Source of the DNA: JBBQVS01 sp038211295
Lineage (GTDB): Bacteria > Chloroflexota > Ktedonobacteria > Ktedonobacterales > Ktedonobacteraceae
Assembly (NCBI GenBank): GCA_038211295.1
Contig: JBBQVS010000051.1
Span: 1 to 28,586 of the forward strand
Reading direction: 5' to 3'
Length of the DNA: 28,586 nt
The position numbers were made by a program, and so were the translations under genes. The notes under the pieces are model-generated. The model worked only from the letters and a program-made list of their open reading frames with translations. It did no database searches and had not been told where the DNA came from. Shown one piece after another: positions 1 through 5,383 of this stretch. How positions within the stretch are numbered: position 1 is the stretch's first letter; every line of letters starts with the position of its first letter.

Positions 1-194
1 TCCATCGCTTGAGTGCCGCCCACAAGCGGAATGAGGGACTCCTTGAGGCCGTTCAGGTTGCGGTATCGGGCCTCTATCGAGTCGTGGGAGGCGACGCTGG
101 CGGGTTGGTCGAACATGCGACGCACGGCCTGACATTCCAGTTCGATGCGCTCGCGTAGACACGCGACCTCGCTTCTATTCTCTCTCTGTGGCAT
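1..194 (-). CDS. Small hypothetical protein, 3' end cut by window edge
   Basis: The reading frame is open from an ATG at 192-194 to the window edge, giving at least 64 residues starting MPQRENRSEVACLRERIELE. The sequence is charged and helical (RERIELECQAVRRMF), followed by a segment SHDSIEARYRNLNGLKESL, which suggests a short coiled helical protein. A strong ribosome binding site (aaggagaggagaac) lies just upstream, and the gene follows the 216-497 gene by only 21 bases, so the two form one leftward unit. I do not recognise a function. By its style it resembles small accessory proteins that are multicopy in Ktedonobacteria, but that is from memory and not proven here. Confidence 0.6.
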   Translation of the reverse strand, partial: MPQRENRSEVACLRERIELECQAVRRMFDQPASVASHDSIEARYRNLNGLKESLIPLVGGTQAM

Positions 195-215
195 GACGTT
201 CTCCTCTCCTTGCCG

Positions 216-497
216 CTAGTAGCGTTTGACTCCATTGGGGCCTTTGATGCGGATACCACGTATCTCCTCGAAACGTATCTGTCGCTCTGCATAGTGGGAG
301 AGGGTCGTAAAAACGCGCAGGGCCAGGTACGCCTCCACGCGGGTGCCGCTCTCCAGACGCTTGACAAAAACGAGGTGAATACGAGCGTGCTGGGCAATCG
401 TCTCGCAACTGGCGTTGTAGCACTGGCGAAATTGCTTGAAGGTCGGGCGCATGTCGCCTCCCATAAGGGGCAAAGGCATGGTGTCATCGGTGTGCAT
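216..497 (-). CDS. Small putative DNA-binding (HTH-like) protein
   Basis: This 93-residue frame lies directly upstream of the 1-194 gene. The stretch TFKQFRQCYNASCETIAQHA followed by a second helix (IHLVFVKRLESG) and AYLALRVFTTLSHY has the spacing of an XRE-like helix-turn-helix: a tyrosine-rich first helix, a recognition helix, then a packing helix. It is short for a full regulator and has no effector domain. The longest start is ATG 497. The internal ATG at residue 16 (position 452) has a better ribosome binding site (gggaggcgac) and may be the true start, giving about 78 residues. The function is inferred from fold appearance only. It probably forms a two-gene unit with the downstream small protein. 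Confidence 0.55.
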   Translation of the reverse strand: MHTDDTMPLPLMGGDMRPTFKQFRQCYNASCETIAQHARIHLVFVKRLESGTRVEAYLALRVFTTLSHYAERQIRFEEIRGIRIKGPNGVKRY

Positions 498-520
498 AAT
501 GGTGCTTGTTCCTTTTGTGC

Positions 521-551
521 TTGACGCAACGGCCCCCCCTGATGCTACAAT
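521..551 (+). promoter_or_regulatory. Sigma70-type promoter for a possible small RNA
   Basis: A TTGACG -35 (521-526) and a TACAAT -10 (546-551) are separated by 19 bases. The -10 is preceded by TGC, an extended -10 element. No convincing reading frame follows before the hairpin and T-run at 603-637, so the transcript would be about 80 bases and apparently non-coding. The promoter points away from the 216-497 gene. Confidence 0.5.
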
Positions 552-557
552 AAGGCA

Positions 558-637
558 TGGGGCCGTAGCTAACGTTTTTAAAGGGGTAAGTCAGTCCTAT
601 CGAGCTAGTCTTGTCTGAATCACAAGGCTAGCTTTTT
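558..637 (+). ncRNA. Candidate small RNA between promoter and intrinsic terminator
   Basis: The span begins about seven bases after the extended -10 at 546-551 and ends in the terminator hairpin at 603-637. The only ATG near the start (555-557) is followed at once by a stop codon. The 5' bases GTAGCT (565-570) can pair with AGCTAC at 645-650 just past the terminator, and their TAGCT part with AGCTA in the terminator stem (603-607). The unit could therefore be an attenuator leader and not a free small RNA. Expression and function are inferred only from promoter and terminator placement. Confidence 0.35.
603..637 (+). terminator. Intrinsic terminator (11-bp stem plus T-run)
   Basis: AGCTAGTCTTG (603-613) pairs with CAAGGCTAGCT (623-633) through 11 pairs including one G-U, with a 9-base loop. 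Five Ts at 633-637 follow directly. This is a standard rightward intrinsic terminator, and it has no protein-coding gene upstream on its strand. Confidence 0.65.
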
Positions 638-640
638 ACT

Positions 641-710
641 TAGGAGCTACTGTATACAACATGGTCTATAAATGATACTCTTCTTTCTGATGTTGTAGAT
701 ATTTGCTCCT
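641..710 (+). other. Two-tier inverted repeat / structured RNA element
   Basis: AGGAGC (642-647) pairs with GCTCCT (705-710). Inside it, after a symmetric 7/7 internal loop, TACAACAT (655-662) pairs with ATGTTGTA (690-697), closing a 27-base loop. It lies in an AT-rich stretch between two terminator-like hairpins. No coding frame is supported here. It may be a structured leader, part of a small RNA, or the remnant of a palindromic element. Confidence 0.4.
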
Positions 711-729
711 TTCTTAAAGCGTTCTTTGA

Positions 730-770
730 AGTGATTTTATAAAATCGCCTTCCGATAAAATCGCTTTTTT
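730..770 (+). terminator. AT-rich intrinsic terminator
   Basis: AGTGATTTTAT (730-740) pairs with ATAAAATCGCT (755-765) over 11 pairs with one G-U. The loop has 14 bases and the hairpin runs into six Ts (765-770). It acts in the rightward direction. Together with 603-637 it makes two terminators in a row before the promoter of the 909 gene, so this small intergenic region seems to be insulated or to hold a short transcript of its own. Confidence 0.5.
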
Positions 771-845
771 ATAAATATACATTGTTTCCTAAATAAAGTC
801 AAGCTTTTTGCAGCAAGGTACTAAAATAGAGTTCTTATCGGTTCA

Positions 846-875
846 TTGACTGTATATACGCTTGTCTGCTAAAAT
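846..875 (+). promoter_or_regulatory. Promoter of the first excisionase-like gene
   Basis: TTGACT (846-851) and TAAAAT (870-875) are spaced by 18 bases, and the -10 is preceded by TGC (extended -10). The predicted start site near 882 leaves a leader of about 27 bases before ATG 909. That leader contains GCGGAG as a distant ribosome binding site. Confidence 0.6.
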
Positions 876-908
876 GTAGAGCATAAACAGAGCGGAGTAC
901 CCTATTTT

Positions 909-1127
909 ATGGCAGACGAGTTCGATAAATTACCTGAAATAATGCAACCCCACGATGTTGCACAATATCTTCGTGTCAACGAGAGAACCGTGCGTTCGTG
1001 GATTGAAAGCAAAGAACTCGTAGCATTCCCTGTTGGCAAACGCGGATATCGTATTTCCAGAGATGACTTGCACACATTCATAGAAAATAGAAAAAGACGA
1101 TTACAAAATGGCGAAGCAGTCACATGA
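909..1127 (+). CDS. Excisionase/MerR-like HTH protein, copy 1
   Basis: This 72-residue protein is almost entirely one winged-helix domain of the excisionase (HTH_17) family. QPHDVAQYLRVNERTVRSWI (residues 13-32) is the helix-turn-helix, FPVGKRGYRISRDDL is the wing, and a basic helix (FIENRKRRLQ) ends the protein. Members bind DNA in integrase accessory roles or as small regulators. It has its own promoter at 846-875. A close paralog, identical in many positions, starts 36 bases downstream. No integrase is present in the window, so a role as a small transcription factor is as likely as excision. The surrounding DNA is richer in A and T than the rest of the window. Confidence 0.85.
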   Translation: MADEFDKLPEIMQPHDVAQYLRVNERTVRSWIESKELVAFPVGKRGYRISRDDLHTFIENRKRRLQNGEAVT

Positions 1128-1130
1128 AAT

Positions 1131-1158
1131 TTGCTATACCACACCCGTCGAGTATAAC
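1131..1158 (+). promoter_or_regulatory. Promoter of the second excisionase-like gene (probably leaderless)
   Basis: TTGCTA (1131-1136) and TATAAC (1153-1158) are separated by 16 bases. The start codon at 1164 lies only five bases beyond the -10, where transcription would be expected to begin. No Shine-Dalgarno sequence precedes the gene, so a leaderless mRNA is predicted. Confidence 0.5.
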
Positions 1159-1163
1159 ATCAC

Positions 1164-1382
1164 ATGAATGATGAATTTGAAAAGTTAATAGATATAATGA
1201 AGCCGTCGGATGTGGCCCAATTTATGCGTGTCAATGAGAGAACTGTGCGTGCATGGATCGAAAGCAAAGAACTTGCGGCATTTCCCATTGGACAACGAGG
1301 ATATCGCGTTTCTAAGACAGATTTGCGCGAGTTTATAGAAAACAGGAAGAAGCGGTTGAAGAACAATGAACCGCGCGAATAA
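1164..1382 (+). CDS. Excisionase/MerR-like HTH protein, copy 2
   Basis: This 72-residue protein is the same length as copy 1 and aligns with it without gaps. KPSDVAQFMRVNERTVRAWI is the helix-turn-helix, FPIGQRGYRVSKTDL the wing, and FIENRKKRLK the basic tail. Most differences are conservative (K/R, I/V, D/E), which indicates a tandem duplication followed by selection for function. The gene has no ribosome binding site but sits immediately after a -10 box, so it is probably transcribed separately and translated from a leaderless message. The pair could form heterodimers or compete for one operator. The target is unknown. Confidence 0.85.
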   Translation: MNDEFEKLIDIMKPSDVAQFMRVNERTVRAWIESKELAAFPIGQRGYRVSKTDLREFIENRKKRLKNNEPRE

Positions 1383-1402
1383 GCTGGCATAATGGGCGGA
1401 GC

Positions 1403-1443
1403 GGAGAGAACATGACAGGGCTTGCCCCTGTCATGTTCTCTCC
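1403..1443. terminator. Perfect 18-bp inverted repeat between convergent genes
   Basis: Bases 1403-1420 pair perfectly with 1426-1443 around a 5-base loop (cttgc). The repeat lies between the end of the rightward 1164 gene and the end of the leftward 1505 gene, so it can act in both directions. Neither side has a T-run. It is followed at about 1440-1490 by three degenerate direct repeats of CTCCCCACCTCA, which reuse part of the hairpin's right arm. Confidence 0.5.
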
Positions 1444-1495
1444 CCACCTCATCTCATCTCCCCACCTCATGTTCTCTCCCCACCTCACCTCATCC
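1440..1495. repeat. Degenerate CTCCCCACCTCA direct repeats
   Basis: The unit CTCCCCACCTCA occurs three times in about 50 bases, with TGTTCTCT before one copy as in the arm of the adjacent hairpin. The array appears to have grown by slippage from the hairpin arm. It lies between gene ends and codes for nothing visible. Confidence 0.5.
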
Positions 1496-1504
1496 CAACT
1501 CCCC

Positions 1505-1987
1505 CTACCCTTGTTCCCGTTTTTGTGCATCCTCAATCAGGCTAATGGCGAGTTGCAGTTTCTTAATCGTGTGTTCGGCATTGCGTTTGTTGCGTTCGTA
1601 GCCATCGGGTGCGAGCAGCTGCGCCCAGGTGCGGATGTCATCCTCGGCTATGTCGAACCATTTGGTATCCGCTTGTAGACGCAGGTAGACGCGCATCTGG
1701 GGGTCTTGCTTCTTTTTCGTGAGTGTTGGCGTGTCTTTACTCTCGCTTGCGCTCTCCGCTTCGTCTGCCGCCACTGCTGCGGCAAGCTCATCAACCGGGT
1801 GGAGTTCGTTGTAGAGTGCCTCGACATCGCCCGCGCGGAAAAAGGCATCGCGTCCAACGCCCCGATGCGTCTTGATACGGCCCTCTTTGATCCACTGATC
1901 GAGCGTTACGCGGTCTATGCCGAGTCGTCGCGCCGTTTCGCCGGCATCGACAAAGGCGAAGCGACCACCACCGGATTTACTCACCAT
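1505..1987 (-). CDS. Excisionase-type HTH protein with extra C-terminal helical domain
   Basis: This 160-residue protein has an N-terminal helix-turn-helix (VDAGETARRLGIDRVTLDQW, residues 13-32) and wing (GVGRDAFFRAGDVEAL). An acidic Ala/Glu/Ser linker (residues 66-87) follows, then a basic and aromatic C-terminal helical part (about 95-155) ending in KKLQLAISLIEDAQK. It is the last gene of a leftward operon: its ATG lies inside the end of rsmD (overlap 1977-1987), implying translational coupling. The DNA-binding domain is clear and the C-terminal part is not recognised. It could be a regulator or an RNA- or DNA-associated housekeeping factor made with the rRNA methyltransferase. Confidence 0.8.
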   Translation of the reverse strand: MVSKSGGGRFAFVDAGETARRLGIDRVTLDQWIKEGRIKTHRGVGRDAFFRAGDVEALYNELHPVDELAAAVAADEAESASESKDTPTLTKKKQDPQMRVYLRLQADTKWFDIAEDDIRTWAQLLAPDGYERNKRNAEHTIKKLQLAISLIEDAQKREQG

Positions 1988-2576
1988 CTGCTATTTCCTC
2001 TTTTGCTGGTGTTCTGTAAAACATCAAAAGCGTACTGCCATAGCGTCGTTCGTCCGTCAAGAGCAGGCGGGTACATGGCACGGCGGCGACGTTGGCACGC
2101 TCCTTTGGGTGTATCTGAATAATCACAAGCCCCTCGTCTGGCACAAGCGGCACCACATCGAGCAGGGGCAGGATACGCGCCGCCATCTCTTGATACTGCG
2201 GAGGCGCGACATAGATAATATCGTACTTGCGTTTTGGGACGGGAACATTGGCCTGACTGTTTAGAAACTTGAAGGCGTCGGCCTGTAGCGTGTCGGCACG
2301 GTTCGCGAGTTTTGTACTCTGGAGATTTTCCTGCACCAGCTTCAACACGGCACGGTCTAGCTCAACAAAAGTCGCGTGTGCCGCGCCACGACTCAGGGCT
2401 TCAATGCCGACGCTGCCCGTACCCGCGAAAAGGTCAAGAAACTGGGCATCAATCACCTCATCAGAAAGGATATCGAAAAGTGCCGTCTTCACCCGATCCA
2501 TAATCGGACGCGTCCCCGTCATTGTTTTGAGCGTTTTGAGCTTGCGCCCCTTCGCTTCACCTGTTACCACGCGCAA
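1977..2576 (-). CDS. rsmD: 16S rRNA (guanine(966)-N2)-methyltransferase RsmD
   Basis: This 199-residue class I SAM-dependent methyltransferase has the RsmD signature start (MRVVTGEAKGRKLKT), the PIMDRVKTALFDIL segment, and the SAM-binding motif FLDLFAGTGSVGIEALSRGA near residue 46. Family members methylate G966 of 16S rRNA during 30S assembly. One oddity is the catalytic loop. Where the family normally has DPPY, this protein reads YVAPPQY (near residue 126), so the first Asp is Ala. The Pro-Pro is kept. The start overlaps the end of the 453-aa gene by 20 bases and its stop overlaps the start of the HTH gene. The usual neighbour coaD is not in the window. Confidence 0.9.
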   Translation of the reverse strand: MRVVTGEAKGRKLKTLKTMTGTRPIMDRVKTALFDILSDEVIDAQFLDLFAGTGSVGIEALSRGAAHATFVELDRAVLKLVQENLQSTKLANRADTLQADAFKFLNSQANVPVPKRKYDIIYVAPPQYQEMAARILPLLDVVPLVPDEGLVIIQIHPKERANVAAVPCTRLLLTDERRYGSTLLMFYRTPAKEEIADGE

Positions 2577-3918
2577 GGGCTTCCTCCTCCAGGAGCAATA
2601 AGACGACGCCTACATCGTCTATGAAATCGTCTTCTTTCGCCCACGAGATGAGCGACTCGGCTTGATCGACTTTCAGCTTTTTGAGCGCGGACATATTCCA
2701 GATGCCCTCGATCAAGTCCTGTAACTGCTCTTCACTCACCTGTCCATCGGTCACATTGCTCAACACACGCAGACGCGCGGGATTAGCGACTGCGGCACCC
2801 TGTGACTCGCGGAACCTGCTCACAAGGTTCTTGGCATGTAGACGCTCATCCGGTTTCAACTCGCGTGCCTCGCCCAATTCCGCGAGTTCGTTCGCGTCAA
2901 GCTCGCTGTCATCCTCAAGTTCCGCGAGCACGTTTTCAAAATCCTCTTCCTCGTCGAAGTACGCAGCTTTTCCGTTGCGTCCACTATTCGTTGTGGGCGG
3001 ACGTGCCGCTTGCACGCGCCCGTTTGTATCTTCTAAAGAGGGAGTATTTGTGCGTACAGGCGTTGGCGGTCTGGATGCGGTAGACGAGTTGGGAGTATTC
3101 GAGAGCTTGCCAGAAGGCGTCTCACTTCTCGCGACGACTGGTTGCTCGTCGGCGTCATGCTCATTGTCAGAGGAGTCGGGCAAGACATTTTTCTCGCCAT
3201 TCGCATCAGAGCTAACCATCCGTTGCAACTGGTCGAGCTTTTCGCGCAAGTTGACGCCACTTAATGATTTGAGTTTGAGCAGCTCCATTGCCTGTGTAGG
3301 GTTCAGATCGAAACGGTCTTTCACGACGCGAATAAACTGTGGTATCGAAAGATTGCCGCTCACATCGCCCGTCGTCTGCATACTTACGCCCGTTGTGGCA
3401 CGCGCAGCTTGCGATGGCGTAGCCTCGTCTTCTGACGATGTAGATGGTATGGACGATGTAGATGGAGTGGAAGCCGCGACAAAGGGTTCCGAACGTGCTT
3501 CTCGTATCTCGCGTGGTTGTTGCTGTTGTTGCGGTGCGGAGGGGGCGCGACCAGCATTGGTGAGTGGCCCGCTCTGCTGAACGGCCCCCTGTGCTGACAT
3601 GGAGGCAGGGCGGGCAATTGGACGCGGTGGCGGGTTGACCGAAGGCTTGGCGGCTGGAGTGGGGGCTGGAATATTGCCCTGCGTTGGCTGGACGCGTTGT
3701 AACATCTGCGCGATGCGGTTCTCGACATGCCCCATCACTTGATTCATGCCCGCATCAGCTTCGCGGAGTAGTTGCTCACGTACCTCTTCATCCGCCCCAA
3801 TCGGCATGGGGACACCAATTTCGATGGTACGCGGTCTACCAGCGAGGGTGATCGTTGTCGAGTAGCGCAACCAGATATAGTCCCCTGCTCCTTCCAGCAT
3901 ATTTTTTCTGCCGTCCAT
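2557..3918 (-). CDS. Hypothetical modular protein, first gene of the rsmD operon
   Basis: I do not recognise this 453-residue protein. It has a folded N-terminus (about 1-75, with YIWLRYSTTITLAGRPRTIE) and a long low-complexity Pro/Ser/Ala/Gln linker (76-185). A helical segment follows (188-240, SIPQFIRVVKDRFDLNPTQA and LKLKSLSGVNLREKLDQLQR), then an acidic linker (241-345) and a helical C-terminal domain (355-453) rich in Leu, Glu and Asp. There is no signal peptide or membrane helix, so it should be cytosolic. The architecture resembles accessory proteins of DNA or RNA metabolism with several small domains on flexible linkers, but that is inference. Its stop lies 20 bases inside rsmD, so co-translation with the methyltransferase is likely. 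It has an extended -10 at 3965-3973. Confidence 0.75.
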   Translation of the reverse strand: MDGRKNMLEGAGDYIWLRYSTTITLAGRPRTIEIGVPMPIGADEEVREQLLREADAGMNQVMGHVENRIAQMLQRVQPTQGNIPAPTPAAKPSVNPPPRPIARPASMSAQGAVQQSGPLTNAGRAPSAPQQQQQPREIREARSEPFVAASTPSTSSIPSTSSEDEATPSQAARATTGVSMQTTGDVSGNLSIPQFIRVVKDRFDLNPTQAMELLKLKSLSGVNLREKLDQLQRMVSSDANGEKNVLPDSSDNEHDADEQPVVARSETPSGKLSNTPNSSTASRPPTPVRTNTPSLEDTNGRVQAARPPTTNSGRNGKAAYFDEEEDFENVLAELEDDSELDANELAELGEARELKPDERLHAKNLVSRFRESQGAAVANPARLRVLSNVTDGQVSEEQLQDLIEGIWNMSALKKLKVDQAESLISWAKEDDFIDDVGVVLLLLEEEALARGNR

Positions 3919-3964
3919 AATGTCGTCCTACCTTCCTGCACGTTAGACTCTCTGTAATATGCCT

Positions 3965-3973
3965 ATTATAACA
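3965..3973 (-). promoter_or_regulatory. Extended -10 promoter of the 453-aa/rsmD operon
   Basis: Read leftwards the sequence is TGT-TATAAT, a consensus extended -10. No good -35 is visible. The start would be near 3958, about 40 bases before ATG 3918. A short inverted repeat ACAAA-CA-TTTGT touches its upstream side. Confidence 0.55.
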
Positions 3974-4012
3974 AACATTTGTACAATCTTATAGAGGGAA
4001 TTTTTCCGAATG

Positions 4013-4026
4013 TTAGAATATTCTAA
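4013..4026. promoter_or_regulatory. Perfect 14-bp palindrome, candidate operator
   Basis: TTAGAATATTCTAA is a perfect palindrome in the divergent intergenic region between the rsmD operon and the YihY gene. The flanks (ATG..., ...CAT) extend it imperfectly. Its size and AT-rich dyad form fit a binding site for a dimeric repressor. The regulator is unknown. Confidence 0.35.
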
Positions 4027-4165
4027 ACATGCGATTTTCTTGGAGAAAATGACACTCTTTCCTACACAGGTACGTGTTACAGACAGAGTATAACCACATA
4101 CTTACCCTCTACATGTTTTTTCTTCTAGCCTTTTATAGACACAACATGAGTAGGAAACAACAACG

Positions 4166-5218
4166 ATGGCAACAAATACGACAGCGAACGCGCACCAGCG
4201 CGGAAAAGTAAAAGACAATCCTGGCCCGATGGAGACCTTCAATAAGGACTTGAAACCGCTGCAAGGCTTTCTGCTTAAACTAAATAACGACTGGATACTC
4301 AATCTCGCGTGCATCATTGCCTACAATATGCTCATGGCGATGCTACCCATCTCTCTTGCGCTCGTGGCAATTCTCAGCACGTTTTTGGGCGACAGAAATA
4401 TCCGTACCACCGTTATTCAGCAGATTACGGCCCTGTTTCCGGGACTCGCGGGCCAACAAAACGCCCTCGATCTCGCGACGACACAATTACAGCACGCGTC
4501 GGGCATTATCGGCATCTTAGCGGTTATTTTAGGTATCTTCTTTGGCTCATTCCTTTTTGTTGTGACCGAAGGATGTCTGGATATTGTATACCGTGTGCGT
4601 CAGCGTCCACCCGTGCGCCAATTCGTCGTCGCCTTCGCGATGCTGCTGGTCTTCGTTGTGCTTATTCCAATTATGGTCTTCGCGTCCGCCGCGCCAACAC
4701 TCGTCTTCTCGACGCTGAATAAACTGCCCATTCTTCATAACATACCCGGCAGTAGCTTTGTGTTTATCAGTCTTGGTGGTATTCTCGGCGGCCTTCTTAC
4801 GGCGTTTATCCTGTTCGAGATTATCTATATTGTTGTTCCCAATCAGCGTGTTAGCTGGAAACATAGCTGGCGTGGCGCGGTCTTCGCGGCACTGGCAACG
4901 GAAATCTTTCTCGCGGTCTTCCCCCTTATCATCGCAAACTTTTTCAGTGGCTACGCTGGCCCTCTGGGGTTCGCGGTTATCTTGCTCCTCTTCTTTTACT
5001 ACTTCGCGATGATTTTGCTCATCGGGGCCGAGATAAACGCCTTTTTCTTCGAGAAGGTTCTGCCCATTCCTAATGATATCGTGACCTTTGTCAGCACAAT
5101 GGCGGGCAAACTCAACAAAGATATGTCCCCCGTAGAGGCGACAACGCACGTCGATACCAAACCAACCGAAGACGCCGACCAGGTTCATGTGGAAGAGGGA
5201 CACAAACAGGGGAAATAG
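4166..5218 (+). CDS. YihY/BrkB family inner-membrane protein
   Basis: This 350-residue protein of the YihY/virulence factor BrkB (UPF0761) family has six predicted membrane helices at about 46-70, 112-138, 152-182, 198-224, 236-262 and 266-294. The family hallmark IVVPNQRVSWKHSWRGA lies after helix 4 and LIGAEINAF in helix 6. The N-terminus (Lys-rich) and the C-terminus (after 300, with Glu and Lys) are polar and presumably cytosolic. The family was once named RNase BN by mistake, and its biochemical role is still unsettled (transport or envelope integrity have been suggested). It stands alone: divergent from the rsmD operon, with a 27-bp hairpin just after the stop codon. Confidence 0.9.
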   Translation: MATNTTANAHQRGKVKDNPGPMETFNKDLKPLQGFLLKLNNDWILNLACIIAYNMLMAMLPISLALVAILSTFLGDRNIRTTVIQQITALFPGLAGQQNALDLATTQLQHASGIIGILAVILGIFFGSFLFVVTEGCLDIVYRVRQRPPVRQFVVAFAMLLVFVVLIPIMVFASAAPTLVFSTLNKLPILHNIPGSSFVFISLGGILGGLLTAFILFEIIYIVVPNQRVSWKHSWRGAVFAALATEIFLAVFPLIIANFFSGYAGPLGFAVILLLFFYYFAMILLIGAEINAFFFEKVLPIPNDIVTFVSTMAGKLNKDMSPVEATTHVDTKPTEDADQVHVEEGHKQGK

Positions 5219-5222
5219 GCAA

Positions 5223-5284
5223 CAATGAGAGAAGAGAAATGGCACAACGGGTTTGCTCGTTGTGCCATTTCTCTTCTCTCATTG
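5223..5284. terminator. Perfect 27-bp inverted repeat after the YihY gene
   Basis: Bases 5223-5249 pair without mismatch with 5258-5284 around an 8-base loop. The stem starts five bases after the YihY stop codon, which argues for a transcription-end hairpin. No T-run follows on either side. A 27-bp mismatch-free stem is far longer than usual intrinsic terminators. Confidence 0.55.
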
Positions 5285-5309
5285 GTCTTGTCAAACCGCG
5301 CGGTATACT
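5282..5309 (+). promoter_or_regulatory. Possible promoter of the GT39 gene
   Basis: TATACT (5304-5309) is a good -10. TTGGTC (5282-5287), at a 16-base spacing, is a weak -35 that overlaps the end of the preceding hairpin. The gene starts at 5384, leaving a leader of about 68 bases. Confidence 0.3.
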
Positions 5310-5383
5310 GTATGGTAGCTCTATTGAACGACGCACAATTCGCGAAATCGGACTATTCACCTATATAAAAAGAGACAAATTTT

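Noticed and set aside
491..499. TGTGCATAA, a match to the DnaA-box consensus on the minus strand
   Set aside because: Single site, far from dnaA and with no cluster, so not an origin.
909..1382. Integrated element with excisionase genes
   Set aside because: No integrase, attachment repeats or tRNA target seen in the window, so an element cannot be supported.
2681..3580. Long rightward frame opposite the 453-aa gene
   Set aside because: Low-complexity Ser/Cys/Arg translation that mirrors the Pro/Ser linker of the leftward gene, no ribosome binding site; a shadow frame.
4547..5245. 232-residue leftward frame over the YihY gene
   Set aside because: It is antisense to a clear membrane protein gene and has no family motifs.
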